A DNA stretch of 64,000 nt from Salinigranum rubrum (lineage in GTDB: Archaea; Halobacteriota; Halobacteria; Halobacteriales; Haloferacaceae). The translations under genes were made by a program, and so were the position numbers. Below the pieces are notes generated by a model. The model did not search any database. It saw nothing but the letters and a program-made list of their open reading frames with translations, and was not told where the DNA came from. The stretch spans positions 3,038,001-3,102,000 of the forward strand of contig NZ_CP026309.1 in assembly GCF_002906575.1 (NCBI RefSeq), in the 5' to 3' direction. How positions within the stretch are numbered: the first letter of the stretch is position 1; every line of letters starts with the position of its first letter. Positions 51,949 through 60,300 of this stretch are shown here, piece after piece.

Positions 51949-53262
51949 TCACTCGAGGGGCATCGCGAGTTCGCCGTCCTCGTCGAACACCCACGGTTGG
52001 TCCTCGTGGACGCGGATGTCGTCCCGGTCGGCGAGTTCCTCGGCGACCGGTTCCGACACCCACAGCTCTTCGGGTGTCAGCGTGTTCTCGATGCGGGCGA
52101 TTCGGAGTTCACCCGCGTCCGCGACACCCGTCATCGACGCCGAGAGGACGAACGCCGTCGCGTCGCTCGGGACGACGAACGGGAGCTTCGCCCGGCTCGG
52201 TTCGCCGCTCGTCACGATGTTGACGTACGTGTCCTCGAAGTCGACGACAGCGGCGAGGTCCCGGTGGACGAGGTCGGCGAGGCCCATGCCGAGGGCGTTC
52301 CCGTGGGACGCCGGCGTCAGCGACCGGACGTAGACCCGAGTCAGCGACGGCGCGTCGAGTTCGACCTGTCCGTGAAACCGGACGCGGCCGATGACGTTGG
52401 TGTCGAGTCCGGTCCCGCTGATCTCCTTACCCATCTCGTCGACGACGAGCAGGTCAAGGTCGTCGACCGGGAGTTCGGGGAACAACTCCCTGGAACGCTC
52501 CAGCAGCTCCGGCTCCACGTCGAGGAGGTCCGCGGCGGGGACACCCTGGACGTCGGCCGCCCGCTCCTCGGCGTTCTCGATGATACCCACGCCGCCGACG
52601 ATGGGCGTCTCCTCGACGAGGATGCCGGCCCACTCCGGGATGACGTCGGCGAACCCCCGGTCGAGTGCGGCGTTGTGCATGTTATCGGCGCCGCGTTGTT
52701 TGCCCAGTCCGACGACGGCCATCTTGCAGAGACCGCTCTCGACGTCGCCCTCGAAGTCCGTGTGGAGTTTGATCCGGTTGACGAGCAGGACGGCGTCGGC
52801 AGCGAGCGCGTCTTCGGCCGCGTACACGGGGCGACCGACCGAGTCGCTGCCCACCTGCTCGACGGCGAGCGACGACCTGATCTCACAGCCGAGTCGGTCC
52901 GGCGTGATTCCGAGCGTCGCGAGCGTCTCTCGTTGTCCCTCGGGGGTCGCTCCCCCGTGGCTGCCCATCGCGGGGAAGACGAACGGTTCGAGCCCGCGCG
53001 ACTGGAGTTCCGAGACGATGTCTTCGAGGACCGCCGGGAGGTCCTCGATTCCTCTGCTCCCCGCCGTGATGCCGACTGTGCTCCCCGGTTCGAGTTCGTC
53101 GAGTTGCGGGATGTCGTCTACCGCAGCGGTCGTGGCCGCCGTGACGTCCGAGACGGTGGGGTGGTCGCGGACGCGACTGACACGGTACGCGCGGGGCAGG
53201 TCGGACAGTTCGGCGTCGTTGGTCGATTCCAGCCGGTCCCGACCGGGAAACTCGAACTCCAT
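51949..53262 (-). CDS. LarA-like nickel-dependent racemase/epimerase family protein
   Basis: A 437-residue protein of the lactate racemase (LarA/DUF2088) superfamily, which interconverts C2 epimers of 2-hydroxyacids using a nickel-pincer nucleotide. Visible are VGITAGSRGI, PFVFPAMGSHGGATPEGQ (SHG loop), VLLVNRIKLHTDFEGDVESG (Lys/His/Asp-rich metal-cofactor region), GLCKMAVVGLGKQRGADNMH, and DLDLLVVDEMGKEISGTGLD. The ATG at 53262 starts MEFEFPGRDRLEST. LarB, LarC and LarE, needed to build the cofactor, are not in the window. It is divergent from the four-carbon acid-sugar kinase gene with only 36 bp between them, suggesting a shared promoter region and pathway. Confidence 0.85.
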   Translation of the reverse strand: MEFEFPGRDRLESTNDAELSDLPRAYRVSRVRDHPTVSDVTAATTAAVDDIPQLDELEPGSTVGITAGSRGIEDLPAVLEDIVSELQSRGLEPFVFPAMGSHGGATPEGQRETLATLGITPDRLGCEIRSSLAVEQVGSDSVGRPVYAAEDALAADAVLLVNRIKLHTDFEGDVESGLCKMAVVGLGKQRGADNMHNAALDRGFADVIPEWAGILVEETPIVGGVGIIENAEERAADVQGVPAADLLDVEPELLERSRELFPELPVDDLDLLVVDEMGKEISGTGLDTNVIGRVRFHGQVELDAPSLTRVYVRSLTPASHGNALGMGLADLVHRDLAAVVDFEDTYVNIVTSGEPSRAKLPFVVPSDATAFVLSASMTGVADAGELRIARIENTLTPEELWVSEPVAEELADRDDIRVHEDQPWVFDEDGELAMPLE

Positions 53263-53298
53263 GGATACGCGACCCAATGCGGATGAGCCGTTTATGTT

Positions 53299-54321
53299 TT
53301 GTCCCTCACGGGTCGAGGCGGGGAGTATGCGAACGTTTCGTTACGACGTCCCGCGGTCGTCGTCGCGCCGGCGTTTCCGGACAACGGCCGAGTGACCGCG
53401 TGTGGGCACCACCTCGTCGACGGGCAGTTGGTGACCGAATCGCCGCCCGGAGCGGACGAGGAACGACCGCCGACGCACGACTCGCTCCCCGCGCTCTTCG
53501 CAGCGAGCGACCACCCCGTCGAGCGAATCGGCGTCCAGACCGTCGCGCGCGGCGAGGCTGCTGTCCGCGAGTCCTTCGAGTCGTCGTGCTCGACGGACGG
53601 TCCGGTCGTCGTCACCTGCGACGCCGTGACGGATCGCCACCTCACGACACTCGCCGCGGCAGCGGACGACTTCTCCGGGCGCTGTCTGTCCGTCGGGAGC
53701 GGCGGCCTCGCACGTCACATCGCCGTCCCCGGCACGTCCTCCGGAACGAGGTTCACCGCCGACGAGAGCCGGACGGTGGTGGGCGTGTCGGGGAGCGTCG
53801 CACCGGAGACGCTCGAACAGGTCGGAGCGGTGTCGGAGGAACTGCGGCAACACCTCTGCCTCGAAACGGCCGTCACCGACCCGACCGCTGCAGGGGGCGA
53901 CCTGTCGTCCCGGGGAAGTGGGGTCGTCGACAGACGCGGGGGCGTGCACCTCCACGGTGCCGACGCACGCAGCGACGTCGACCGGGCGATGACTGCCGGC
54001 GAGCGGGCGGGCGTCGACGGACCGACGGTTCGGCGTCGCGTGACGAACGCGCTCGCCGCCGGAGCCGCCGAGGTAGTCCGAAGTGGTCGGGTATCGAACC
54101 TCGTTCTCGCCGGTGGGTCGACGGCTCGGGCGGTCCTCGACGAACTCGACGCGACGGCGCTCCGTATGGCCGGCGAAGCGGTCGCACCGGGGATACCGCT
54201 CTCGACGGTCGAGGGGGGCGTCGCGGACGGGGTGACGGCCGTCACGAAAGCGGGCGGGTTCGGAGCCGAGCAAGCAATAATTAAGTCCCTCGCTCGTCTC
54301 GGTCTTCCCGATGAGCGATAG
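53299..54321 (+). CDS. Four-carbon acid sugar kinase (DUF1537), N-terminally truncated
   Basis: This 340-residue frame is clearly homologous to DUF1537 kinases (D-threonate, D-erythronate and L-threonate kinases). PAVVVAPAFPDNGRVTACGHHLVDG and the C-terminal nucleotide-binding part (GVSGSVAPETLEQV, VSNLVLAGGSTARAVLDEL, GIPLSTVEGGVADGVTAVT then KAGGFGAEQAI) are present. The usual first 100 or so residues, including the ADDLTGANDTG-type substrate motif and the STLRG stretch, are absent. The divergent LarA-like gene starts 37 bp upstream, so no room remains for them. The start used is a TTG at 53299 and is doubtful. Activity is uncertain. It overlaps pdxA by 11 bp. Confidence 0.72.
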   Translation: MSLTGRGGEYANVSLRRPAVVVAPAFPDNGRVTACGHHLVDGQLVTESPPGADEERPPTHDSLPALFAASDHPVERIGVQTVARGEAAVRESFESSCSTDGPVVVTCDAVTDRHLTTLAAAADDFSGRCLSVGSGGLARHIAVPGTSSGTRFTADESRTVVGVSGSVAPETLEQVGAVSEELRQHLCLETAVTDPTAAGGDLSSRGSGVVDRRGGVHLHGADARSDVDRAMTAGERAGVDGPTVRRRVTNALAAGAAEVVRSGRVSNLVLAGGSTARAVLDELDATALRMAGEAVAPGIPLSTVEGGVADGVTAVTKAGGFGAEQAIIKSLARLGLPDER

Positions 54322-55309
54322 ACTGCCTACTGTCGGCGTTACCATGGGTGATCCGGCTGGAATCGGGAGCGAAGTCATCGTCAAATCGTATCCGACGCTG
54401 GTCGAGTCCGCGGCCGTCGTCGTCGTCGGCGACGCGTCCGTGCTGGCAGATGCAGCAGACCGGTTCGCCCCGGGGTTGACGGTTCGCCCTGTCGACTCAC
54501 CGACCGAGGCGGACGCCGACCCCGAGGGGCTTCCGGTCGTCGACCTCGACAACGTGTCCACCCATCGGTACGGCGAACTCTCCGAAGCGAACGGCGCGGC
54601 GAGCCTCGAATACGTCCAGCGGGCGATCGAACTCGCACAGGCCGGAGAGATCGACGCGATAACCACCGCACCCATCAACAAGCAGGCGACCCGGATGGCC
54701 GGCAGCGAGTACGCGGGTCACACGGGGATGCTCGCGGACTACACCGATACCGACGACTACTCGATGATGCTGATCGAGGACGACCTGACGGTGACACACG
54801 TCAGTACGCACGTCCCGCTACGAGAGGCCTGCTCGCGACTCACCGTCGACGACGTCGCGTCGACGATCACCGTCACTGACGAAGCGTTGCGCGACCTCGA
54901 CATCGACGAGCCATCCATCGCCGTCGCGGGGCTGAATCCACACGCGAGCGACGGTGGACTCCTCGGCGACGAGGAGGCCGACATCATCGAACCGGCGGTA
55001 GCGCAAGTCGCCGAGAGGGGTGTCGACGTGACCGGCCCCCACTCGCCGGACACGGTCTACGTTCGAGCCGCGGCGGGGGAGTTCGACTGCGTCGTCTCGA
55101 TGTATCACGACCAGGGTCACATCCCCATCAAGATGCTCGGCTTCACCGGGAGCGACGACGCGGTGAGCGGCGTCAACGTCACCATCGGACTCCCGATTAT
55201 TCGGACGAGCGTCGACCACGGCACGGCGTTCGACATCGCCGGAGAGGGGGTCGCCTCCGAACAGAGCATGATCGACGCGGTGGCGACGGCCGTCGAACTC
55301 GCCCGATAA
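54311..55309 (+). CDS. pdxA: 4-phospho-D-threonate/4-hydroxythreonine-4-phosphate dehydrogenase (PdxA/PdxA2)
   Basis: A 332-residue metal-dependent dehydrogenase. Landmarks are VGVTMGDPAGIGSEVIVKS, DAITTAPINKQATRMAGSEY, HTGMLADYTDTDDYSMML, YHDQGHIPIKMLGFTGSDDAV and GLPIIRTSVDHGTAFDIAGEG; the His/Asp set binds the metal and substrate phosphate. PdxA proper acts in pyridoxal phosphate synthesis, but paralogues next to DUF1537 kinases (PdxA2) oxidise and decarboxylate 4-phospho-D-threonate or 4-phospho-D-erythronate to dihydroxyacetone phosphate and CO2. The 11-bp overlap with the kinase gene makes the PdxA2 role more likely. The ATG at 54311 lies within the kinase gene's 3' end. Confidence 0.92.
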   Translation: MSDRLPTVGVTMGDPAGIGSEVIVKSYPTLVESAAVVVVGDASVLADAADRFAPGLTVRPVDSPTEADADPEGLPVVDLDNVSTHRYGELSEANGAASLEYVQRAIELAQAGEIDAITTAPINKQATRMAGSEYAGHTGMLADYTDTDDYSMMLIEDDLTVTHVSTHVPLREACSRLTVDDVASTITVTDEALRDLDIDEPSIAVAGLNPHASDGGLLGDEEADIIEPAVAQVAERGVDVTGPHSPDTVYVRAAAGEFDCVVSMYHDQGHIPIKMLGFTGSDDAVSGVNVTIGLPIIRTSVDHGTAFDIAGEGVASEQSMIDAVATAVELAR

Positions 55310-55378
55310 GTACGGTTCCCCCCTCGGTTCAGTCCCCTCGTCTCAGTCACACACAGCCTCGTAACCGAGAGGCCGAGA

Positions 55379-56077
55379 CTACACCAGCGCGAAGGCGCGA
55401 ACCGAACACCCGCCCGTCCCCTGGACGTTGAGTGGTGGGAAGAAGAAGTCCGCGCGCCGACTGTCCGCCCCGTCGAGCACCTGATCGAGGTTCCGCAACT
55501 CCTCGATGGGAATCACGTCGTTCTCCAGCAGTGGGAGATGCGAGTCGGCCGGATGGACGTCGGTCGACGGGCCGTGCGCTGGCACCTCGTCGTACCAGCC
55601 GCCGACGCTCGCTCCCTCCGTCCCCACCGCCTTCGGGTCGAGCGAGACGACGTACTCCGCGGCTTCGCCGGTCAGATAGGGGAACTCGAAGAGGTACTCC
55701 GGTGTCTGACCGTAGTACTCGTCCCAGCCGGTGTGGAGCATGACGACGTCACCGGGCTGGATCTCCGACTCGTACGCCTCGATGTCGGCCCGGGTGATCG
55801 GCTCCTCGGGCTCTTTCGGCGTCAGGTCGATGACGACACCCTCGCCCATGAACGCCCCGATGGAGAAGTCGTCCAGCGTTTTTCCCTCGGGGATGAAGTG
55901 CGCCGGGGCGTCGATGTGAGTCGCCGTGTGACTCCGCATCTCCAGGCGTTCCATCGTGAAGCCGTCACGTGCGGCCAGCGACGTCCGTTCGACGTCGACC
56001 GGTGGGAAACTCGGCCACACGGGGATGTCGTCGTCGATCGGGTTGGACAGCTCTATGACCTCCTTCGAATCGAGCAT
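55379..56077 (-). CDS. Cyclase family metal-dependent hydrolase (kynurenine formamidase-like fold)
   Basis: A 232-residue member of the cyclase/arylformamidase family. The hallmark zinc-binding motif HxxTHxDxPxH is present as SHTATHIDAPAHFIPEGK. EVIELSNPIDDDIPVWP, VVIDLTPKEPEEPITRADIE, GDVVMLHTGWDEYYG and VGTEGASVGGWYDEVPAHG match the fold. Catalytic members hydrolyse amides or lactones. In this cluster it could open a sugar lactone made by the dehydrogenases; that is inference. I chose the ATG at 56077 because a TATA-like ACTTATTTTT sits about 25-30 nt upstream and the preceding in-frame residues are not family-like. Confidence 0.88.
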   Translation of the reverse strand: MLDSKEVIELSNPIDDDIPVWPSFPPVDVERTSLAARDGFTMERLEMRSHTATHIDAPAHFIPEGKTLDDFSIGAFMGEGVVIDLTPKEPEEPITRADIEAYESEIQPGDVVMLHTGWDEYYGQTPEYLFEFPYLTGEAAEYVVSLDPKAVGTEGASVGGWYDEVPAHGPSTDVHPADSHLPLLENDVIPIEELRNLDQVLDGADSRRADFFFPPLNVQGTGGCSVRAFALV

Positions 56078-56115
56078 GTCAGGTCCGACAGGCCACGGAA
56101 AAATAAGTATTGCGC

Positions 56116-56879
56116 TCACCGGAACACGTTTTCGACGAGCTCCGTCTCCTCGAACAGGTCACGGTAGTCGTCGGGCACGCGGCCGTCGGTGATGAGGAGG
56201 TCGATGTCGTCGACCGTTCCGAACCGACGGAAGCTCTGTTCGCCGAACTTCTCGGTGATGGTGACGACGATGGTTCGCGTCGCGTGTTCGACGGCGAGCT
56301 GTTTGATCTTCGCCTCGGACTCGTTGGGTGCGGACAACGCGCCGTCGGGCTCGATACCGTTCACACCGATGAACGCGAGGTCGAACGACGAGTTTCGGAT
56401 GTAGTCTTCGGTCGTCGGACCGACCAGTGCTTTGGTCTCGTTTCGGTACTCCCCACCCGTCAGTTTGACCGTGCCGTCCGCCTTCGAGAGCTCCGGCAGT
56501 AAGAGGGGGGCGTTCGTGACGATGATGGTCGAGCTGTCGTCCGGGACCTCCTTTGCGACCTGCATCGTGGTCGTGCCGGCGTCGAAGTAGACGACCTGCC
56601 CCTCGTGAATCTCCTGGACGGCTCGCTCGGCGATGGCCTGTTTCCGGTCCAGGTTCTGGACGAGGCGTCGGTCGAACGCCCGTTCGACCCCGACGTTCGT
56701 CACGGGGGCGGCACCGCCGTGGGTCCGCTCGATGAGGTTCCGGTCGGCGAGGTCGCTGAGGTCGCGTCTGATTGTCGACGGCGAGACTTCGAGGCGGGTG
56801 GCCAACTCCTCGACCGAGAGGCCCCCTGCTTCGTGACCAACTCCGTGATGGACCGACGCCGCTGTTCGGGGGTGCTCAC
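56116..56879 (-). CDS. DeoR/GlpR family transcriptional regulator (one apparent frameshift)
   Basis: Read through one frameshift it has about 254 residues, the normal DeoR length. The N-terminal HTH is GLSVEELATRLEVSPSTIRRD then LSDLADRNLIERTHGGAAP. The C-terminal sugar-phosphate sensor carries VVYFDAGTTTMQVAKEVPDD, TGGEYRNETKALVGPTTED and AFIGVNGIEPDGALSAPNES. The frame breaks at about 56822-56826, where five C (G in the gene) should be six: ITELVTKQGG then continues LSVEELATRL. The likely start is the GTG at 56879 (STPEQRRRSITELV); the ATG at 56918 is possible if the transcript is leaderless. It probably represses the catabolic genes around it in the absence of a phosphorylated intermediate. 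Confidence 0.9.
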
Positions 56880-56912
56880 GGGACCACACCCCCGGGCCCG
56901 TCCGTTCGCCGA

Positions 56913-56933
56913 ATCCATGCGATTGGCATGGAT
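56913..56933. promoter_or_regulatory. Inverted repeat ATCCATGC-N5-GCATGGAT (DeoR operator candidate)
   Basis: Perfect 8-bp arms (56913-56920 and 56926-56933) separated by GATTG lie between the DeoR gene and a TATA-like GCTAAATA (about 56951-56958, minus strand). The repeat covers the expected transcription start of the regulator, as expected for autorepression. Confidence 0.55.
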
Positions 56934-56954
56934 GGATGTTGCTCCGACCGGTAT

Positions 56955-57794
56955 TTAGCTTTCCTGCCCGTCGACGATAGCCGCCTGCTCCGGTTCGTCC
57001 CACACCTCTTCGACGGAGGCGCCCTCGTGGACGATTTTCATGAGCGCTTCGACCGTCCGGGACGGGTCCTCGGACTTCCAGATGGTTCGACCGATCATCA
57101 GCCCGCGGGCGCCGGAGTCCATCGCCCCCTCGACGGATTCGAGCATCCCGCGCGTGGTGCCCGTCGCGGGCCCCCCGAGAATCATCACCGGAACCGGCGC
57201 GTTCTCGACGAGTGGCTCGAACGACTCGACGCTGCCGGTGTACGGTGCCTTGAGGATGTCCGCCCCGAACTCCCATCCCATGCGCATCGCATCGGCCACG
57301 AAGTCGGGGTCCGTCTCCAACTGGTCCGGAATGCGCTCGCCCCACATGACGGGCTCGACCACCAGTGGGATTCCGGTGTCGCGCAGGTCCTCGGCGAGTT
57401 CCCCGATGTACTCGACGTTGCGACGGAAGGTTTCGTTGTTGTCACGGCCGAACACCAAGACCGTCTTGACGCCGACGGGGTCGAGTTCCTGGAGGAATTC
57501 GGCGTCGAACGCCGGCGTCCAGAGGTCCTGGCCGTGGTCCCGGCCGGGACTGGTCGACCACGTCACGACGTCCGCGGTGAGGACGACGTCGACGTCGGCC
57601 TCCGAAAGCCGTTCTTGGTAGTGGCGAGCGAAATGCGGGCCGACGAGTACCGCGTCGGGCTCGCCGCGCAGTACCTCGTCGAGCGTGTCCTCAGGAGTCT
57701 CGAATCCCTCGGGAGACCCGAGGCTGAGGCCGTGATCGAGCGCTACAACGACTGCGTTCCCCGATGGGGTATCTAGGAGCTGAGGTTCTGTCAT
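56955..57794 (-). CDS. DhnA/LsrF-type class I aldolase family protein
   Basis: A 279-residue TIM-barrel aldolase. NAVVVALDHGLSLGSPEGF (start of the barrel), ADVDVVLTADVVTWSTSPGR, the Schiff-base lysine in GADILKAPYTGSVESF (Lys about 182), VPVMILGGPATGT and GARGLMIGRTIW are characteristic of DhnA-type class I fructose-bisphosphate/LsrF aldolases. The ATG at 57794 follows a TATA-like AATTAAAT about 30 nt upstream, fitting leaderless transcription. It is upstream of the DeoR gene on the same strand. It may cleave or form a sugar-phosphate or 2-keto sugar from the pathway. The family also includes 2-amino-3,7-dideoxy-heptulosonate synthase, so the substrate is open. Confidence 0.9.
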   Translation of the reverse strand: MTEPQLLDTPSGNAVVVALDHGLSLGSPEGFETPEDTLDEVLRGEPDAVLVGPHFARHYQERLSEADVDVVLTADVVTWSTSPGRDHGQDLWTPAFDAEFLQELDPVGVKTVLVFGRDNNETFRRNVEYIGELAEDLRDTGIPLVVEPVMWGERIPDQLETDPDFVADAMRMGWEFGADILKAPYTGSVESFEPLVENAPVPVMILGGPATGTTRGMLESVEGAMDSGARGLMIGRTIWKSEDPSRTVEALMKIVHEGASVEEVWDEPEQAAIVDGQES

Positions 57795-57854
57795 CGACTT
57801 CGATTGTGCTGAACGGAGCCACCTATTTAATTATTCTCCTCGCGGTCGTGCGGC

Positions 57855-58637
57855 TCAGATCACCCGCCAGCCGCCGTCGACCATCAGTATCTCGCCGGTC
57901 ACGTAGTCGGCATCGTCGCTGGCGAGGTAGAGGGCCGCACCCGCAACGTCCTCCGGCGTGCCCGCGCGCCCCGCGGGGACCGGTTTGATGAGTTCGTCCT
58001 TCGCGGCTGCTTCCGGCGCCTCCTCCGACCACCCGTCGATGAACTCCGTGGCGATCTGACCGGGTCCGACTGCGTTCACTCTGATGTCGTGGTCGGCCAG
58101 TTCGAGCGCTGCACCCCGCGTGATCATCTTGACGGCGGCTTTCGTGGAGTCGTACTGGATCTGGTCACGCTGGGCGACGAACGAACTGATCGAAGCCGTG
58201 TTGACGATCGCTCCCTCGACCCCTCGGTCGATCATGTCTTCCGCCGCTGCTTGGCAGCCGAAGAACACGCCCTTCGCGTTGACCTCGTGGATCCTCTCGA
58301 ACTCGTCCTCGCTGACTTCGAGGAGGCTTCCACCGATGAACAACCCGGCGTTGTTCACCATCACGTCGACGCCGCCGTACTCTCGCGCGCGTTCGACCGC
58401 CGCACGAATCTCGTCGGCGTTCGAGACGTCCGTCTGCACGAATTCAGCCGTCCCGCCCTGGTCCTGGATGGCCTCGTGTGTCGGCGTGTCTCCGACTTTG
58501 GGCTGGGACTCGATGTCCGCGTTCAGGACGGTCGCCCCCGCCTCGCCGAACCGGAGTGCGATTTCTCGCCCGATTCCAGAGCTGGCACCTGTGACTACGA
58601 CGGTGTCTCCGTCGAAGTCGTCGCTGTAGTCAGGCAT
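57855..58637 (-). CDS. SDR family NAD(P)-dependent oxidoreductase
   Basis: A 260-residue short-chain dehydrogenase. The cofactor loop is TVVVTGASSGIGREIALRF, NNAG is in VDVMVNNAGLFIGGSLLE and the catalytic set lies in ASISSFVAQRDQIQYDSTKAA. The C-terminal DADYVTGEILMVDGGWRVI is typical of sugar/polyol dehydrogenases. The ATG at 58637 has a TATA-like TCTTTATTCC about 25-33 nt upstream, fitting a leaderless transcript. It is the first gene after the AT-rich transposon graveyard and precedes the aldolase gene on the same strand. It plausibly supplies a sugar-acid precursor. Confidence 0.92.
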   Translation of the reverse strand: MPDYSDDFDGDTVVVTGASSGIGREIALRFGEAGATVLNADIESQPKVGDTPTHEAIQDQGGTAEFVQTDVSNADEIRAAVERAREYGGVDVMVNNAGLFIGGSLLEVSEDEFERIHEVNAKGVFFGCQAAAEDMIDRGVEGAIVNTASISSFVAQRDQIQYDSTKAAVKMITRGAALELADHDIRVNAVGPGQIATEFIDGWSEEAPEAAAKDELIKPVPAGRAGTPEDVAGAALYLASDDADYVTGEILMVDGGWRVI

Positions 58638-59214
58638 CGCCACAAGTTCGAGCGGGGCGTGGAATAAAGATTTGGGGGAACGGACCCGCACGCGACGTGT
58701 TACCGCCTCTCCGCACCGAGAGTGGTTATTATTTCCCAAATGAGGTAAATTTATAATTCAATACGCTAAAATTAACACCGGATAAGAAGTATCCGAACAA
58801 GTGACTCGGCCGTGAGACACCGTACCACCTGATTCAAAACAACATGAACAATCAACCAGAATAGAATCTTTTGCGTGCCATTCAAATAAATTAATAGAAA
58901 CTGAGAAGTAATAAGAGACACTCGGAGTCAATTACATCGTTACTATTGTAATCACTTCGGCGCCCCGTATATTACATCAATACAAGTGTAAGGACCAGCT
59001 CGGTCTGACCTCGTCGACTTCACCGGGTCCTCATCCGTCCCACCGGATTGCGAAGCCTTTCAGTGATGAATTGATAGTCAGCACTGTCGCGTTGAAAATA
59101 TGTTCGATAAAAACTATTTTTGCATTATTACCAGATCGAATATATTTGATGACGTCTCCGATTTCCGTGGCAGCACACTCGAAATCGGAGGCAGAATTCG
59201 TCAAGCACGTTTGT
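58638..59214. other. AT-rich intergenic region
   Basis: About 580 nt, much richer in A+T than the rest of the window. It includes the SDR promoter and no recognisable gene. Frames such as 59071-59316 are not haloarchaea-like in composition. Confidence 0.4.
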
Positions 59215-59510
59215 GAGATGGTGAGCAGTACCTGTGATAGACTTCAGGTTCGGCATTCGTTGTGTATCGCGGAGTTCGCGAAAAACAGCACGGCTAATTG
59301 CGTCGTACGTGTCTGAAACAGCCGAACGTGACCGAGATTCGTCTCAGGATCGACCGCAGCGCACAGCCAATGACGCCGACCATCGACGCGAATCACCGCT
59401 TCGTCAACCGCGGTCCGATTCGGATCACCGTCACTGTTGGGCTGTAAATCGGCCTCTCGTATCCAATCGTGAATCGCTGTGCGATTCTGCTCGACGTCAA
59501 AATATCAATC
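59215..59510 (-). mobile_element. Decayed IS6-like transposase fragment
   Basis: The minus strand encodes TAIHDWIREADLQPNSDGD, then AVDEAVIRVDGRRHWLCAAVD and PETNLGHVRLFQTRTTQL. This is the HDW-x(n)-ADLQP and VDE-x-V (first catalytic Asp) region of haloarchaeal IS6-family transposases. A one-base shift then gives FRELRDTQRMPNLKS. No complete gene or inverted repeats were found, so it is a remnant. Identification rests on remembered family motifs. Confidence 0.6.
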
Positions 59511-59518
59511 TATCTTCT

Positions 59519-60300
59519 TACATTCTATATTTATATATGTTAGATGTTACTACCAATTTAGCAATCTCAACTGGTGTTCGATTATCTAGCGCTTGATGCG
59601 GTCGTTGGAAGTCATAGTAGTACACAAATTGTGCAATAAACTGAGCGACGGGGAGCCCGACTACTGATCCAGGAGTGATGGAAGCGGTCCACTCTCATTT
59701 TGAGCGTGTGAAGTCACTTGTCGATGAGGCTTGGCCGACGTAGTCCGGATGGTCGCTCAAGTCTAATCGAAAGACTGCAGTCAGGTATAGCCGTAGCTAT
59801 CGACATGAAACTCGGTGTCTGAGAGGTCATGTTTCTCGGAGACTGCCGGAGAGATTCAGTTGCTGGATCGGTGCCTCGCCGTTCGGAGAGGGCCGATACT
59901 AGGCAGTAACTTTGAACCGATATTTTGTATTATATAATCAAGATTCCTCGCCGTTGATTCGGACAGCGGTCTCGTCGACCGCGACCCGCGTCGGCGACGC
60001 CGACGGAGGATCTGGAATAATGATAGTATTTCTATGTATTTACGTCTAGATCGCCTAATGAGACCGTTCAGCGCCAACACGTCTACGTATCACTCCTGTA
60101 CCTCTGATTGAACAACCATCGCGTGGAGACGGACAGCGAACGTCCTGACGGGTGTCGCCGTCCGCTCACGCTCCCGAGACTCTTTGAAATCCGCCGCGAG
60201 ACACTCGCTGAGCAGGTCTGTGAGCGTTGTTCCACAGAAACTCTAAGACCTGCTCGTTCCTCGAACTGGCCTAACTGGACCGTGCCCTTGCAAGAAATAT
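59519..60300 (-). mobile_element. Second decayed transposase (IS6-like/DDE type), broken into fragments
   Basis: On the minus strand, in order, are LLSECLAADFKESRERER then TATPVRTFAVRLHAM (about 60115-60245), DVLALNGLIRRSRRK, RVAVDETAVRINGEES (first catalytic Asp region, about 59945-60000), DTEFHVDSYGY then LTAVFRLDLSDHPDY (about 59735-59815) and the C-terminal VAQFIAQFVYYYDFQRPHQA and NRTPVE (about 59540-59655). They lie in different frames with stops and deletions between them, but their order matches one transposase. This is an old, inactivated insertion. Confidence 0.55.

Noticed and set aside
59071-59316. 81-codon plus-strand frame in the AT-rich region
   Set aside because: Its composition is unlike haloarchaeal proteins and it overlaps transposase remnants on the other strand.
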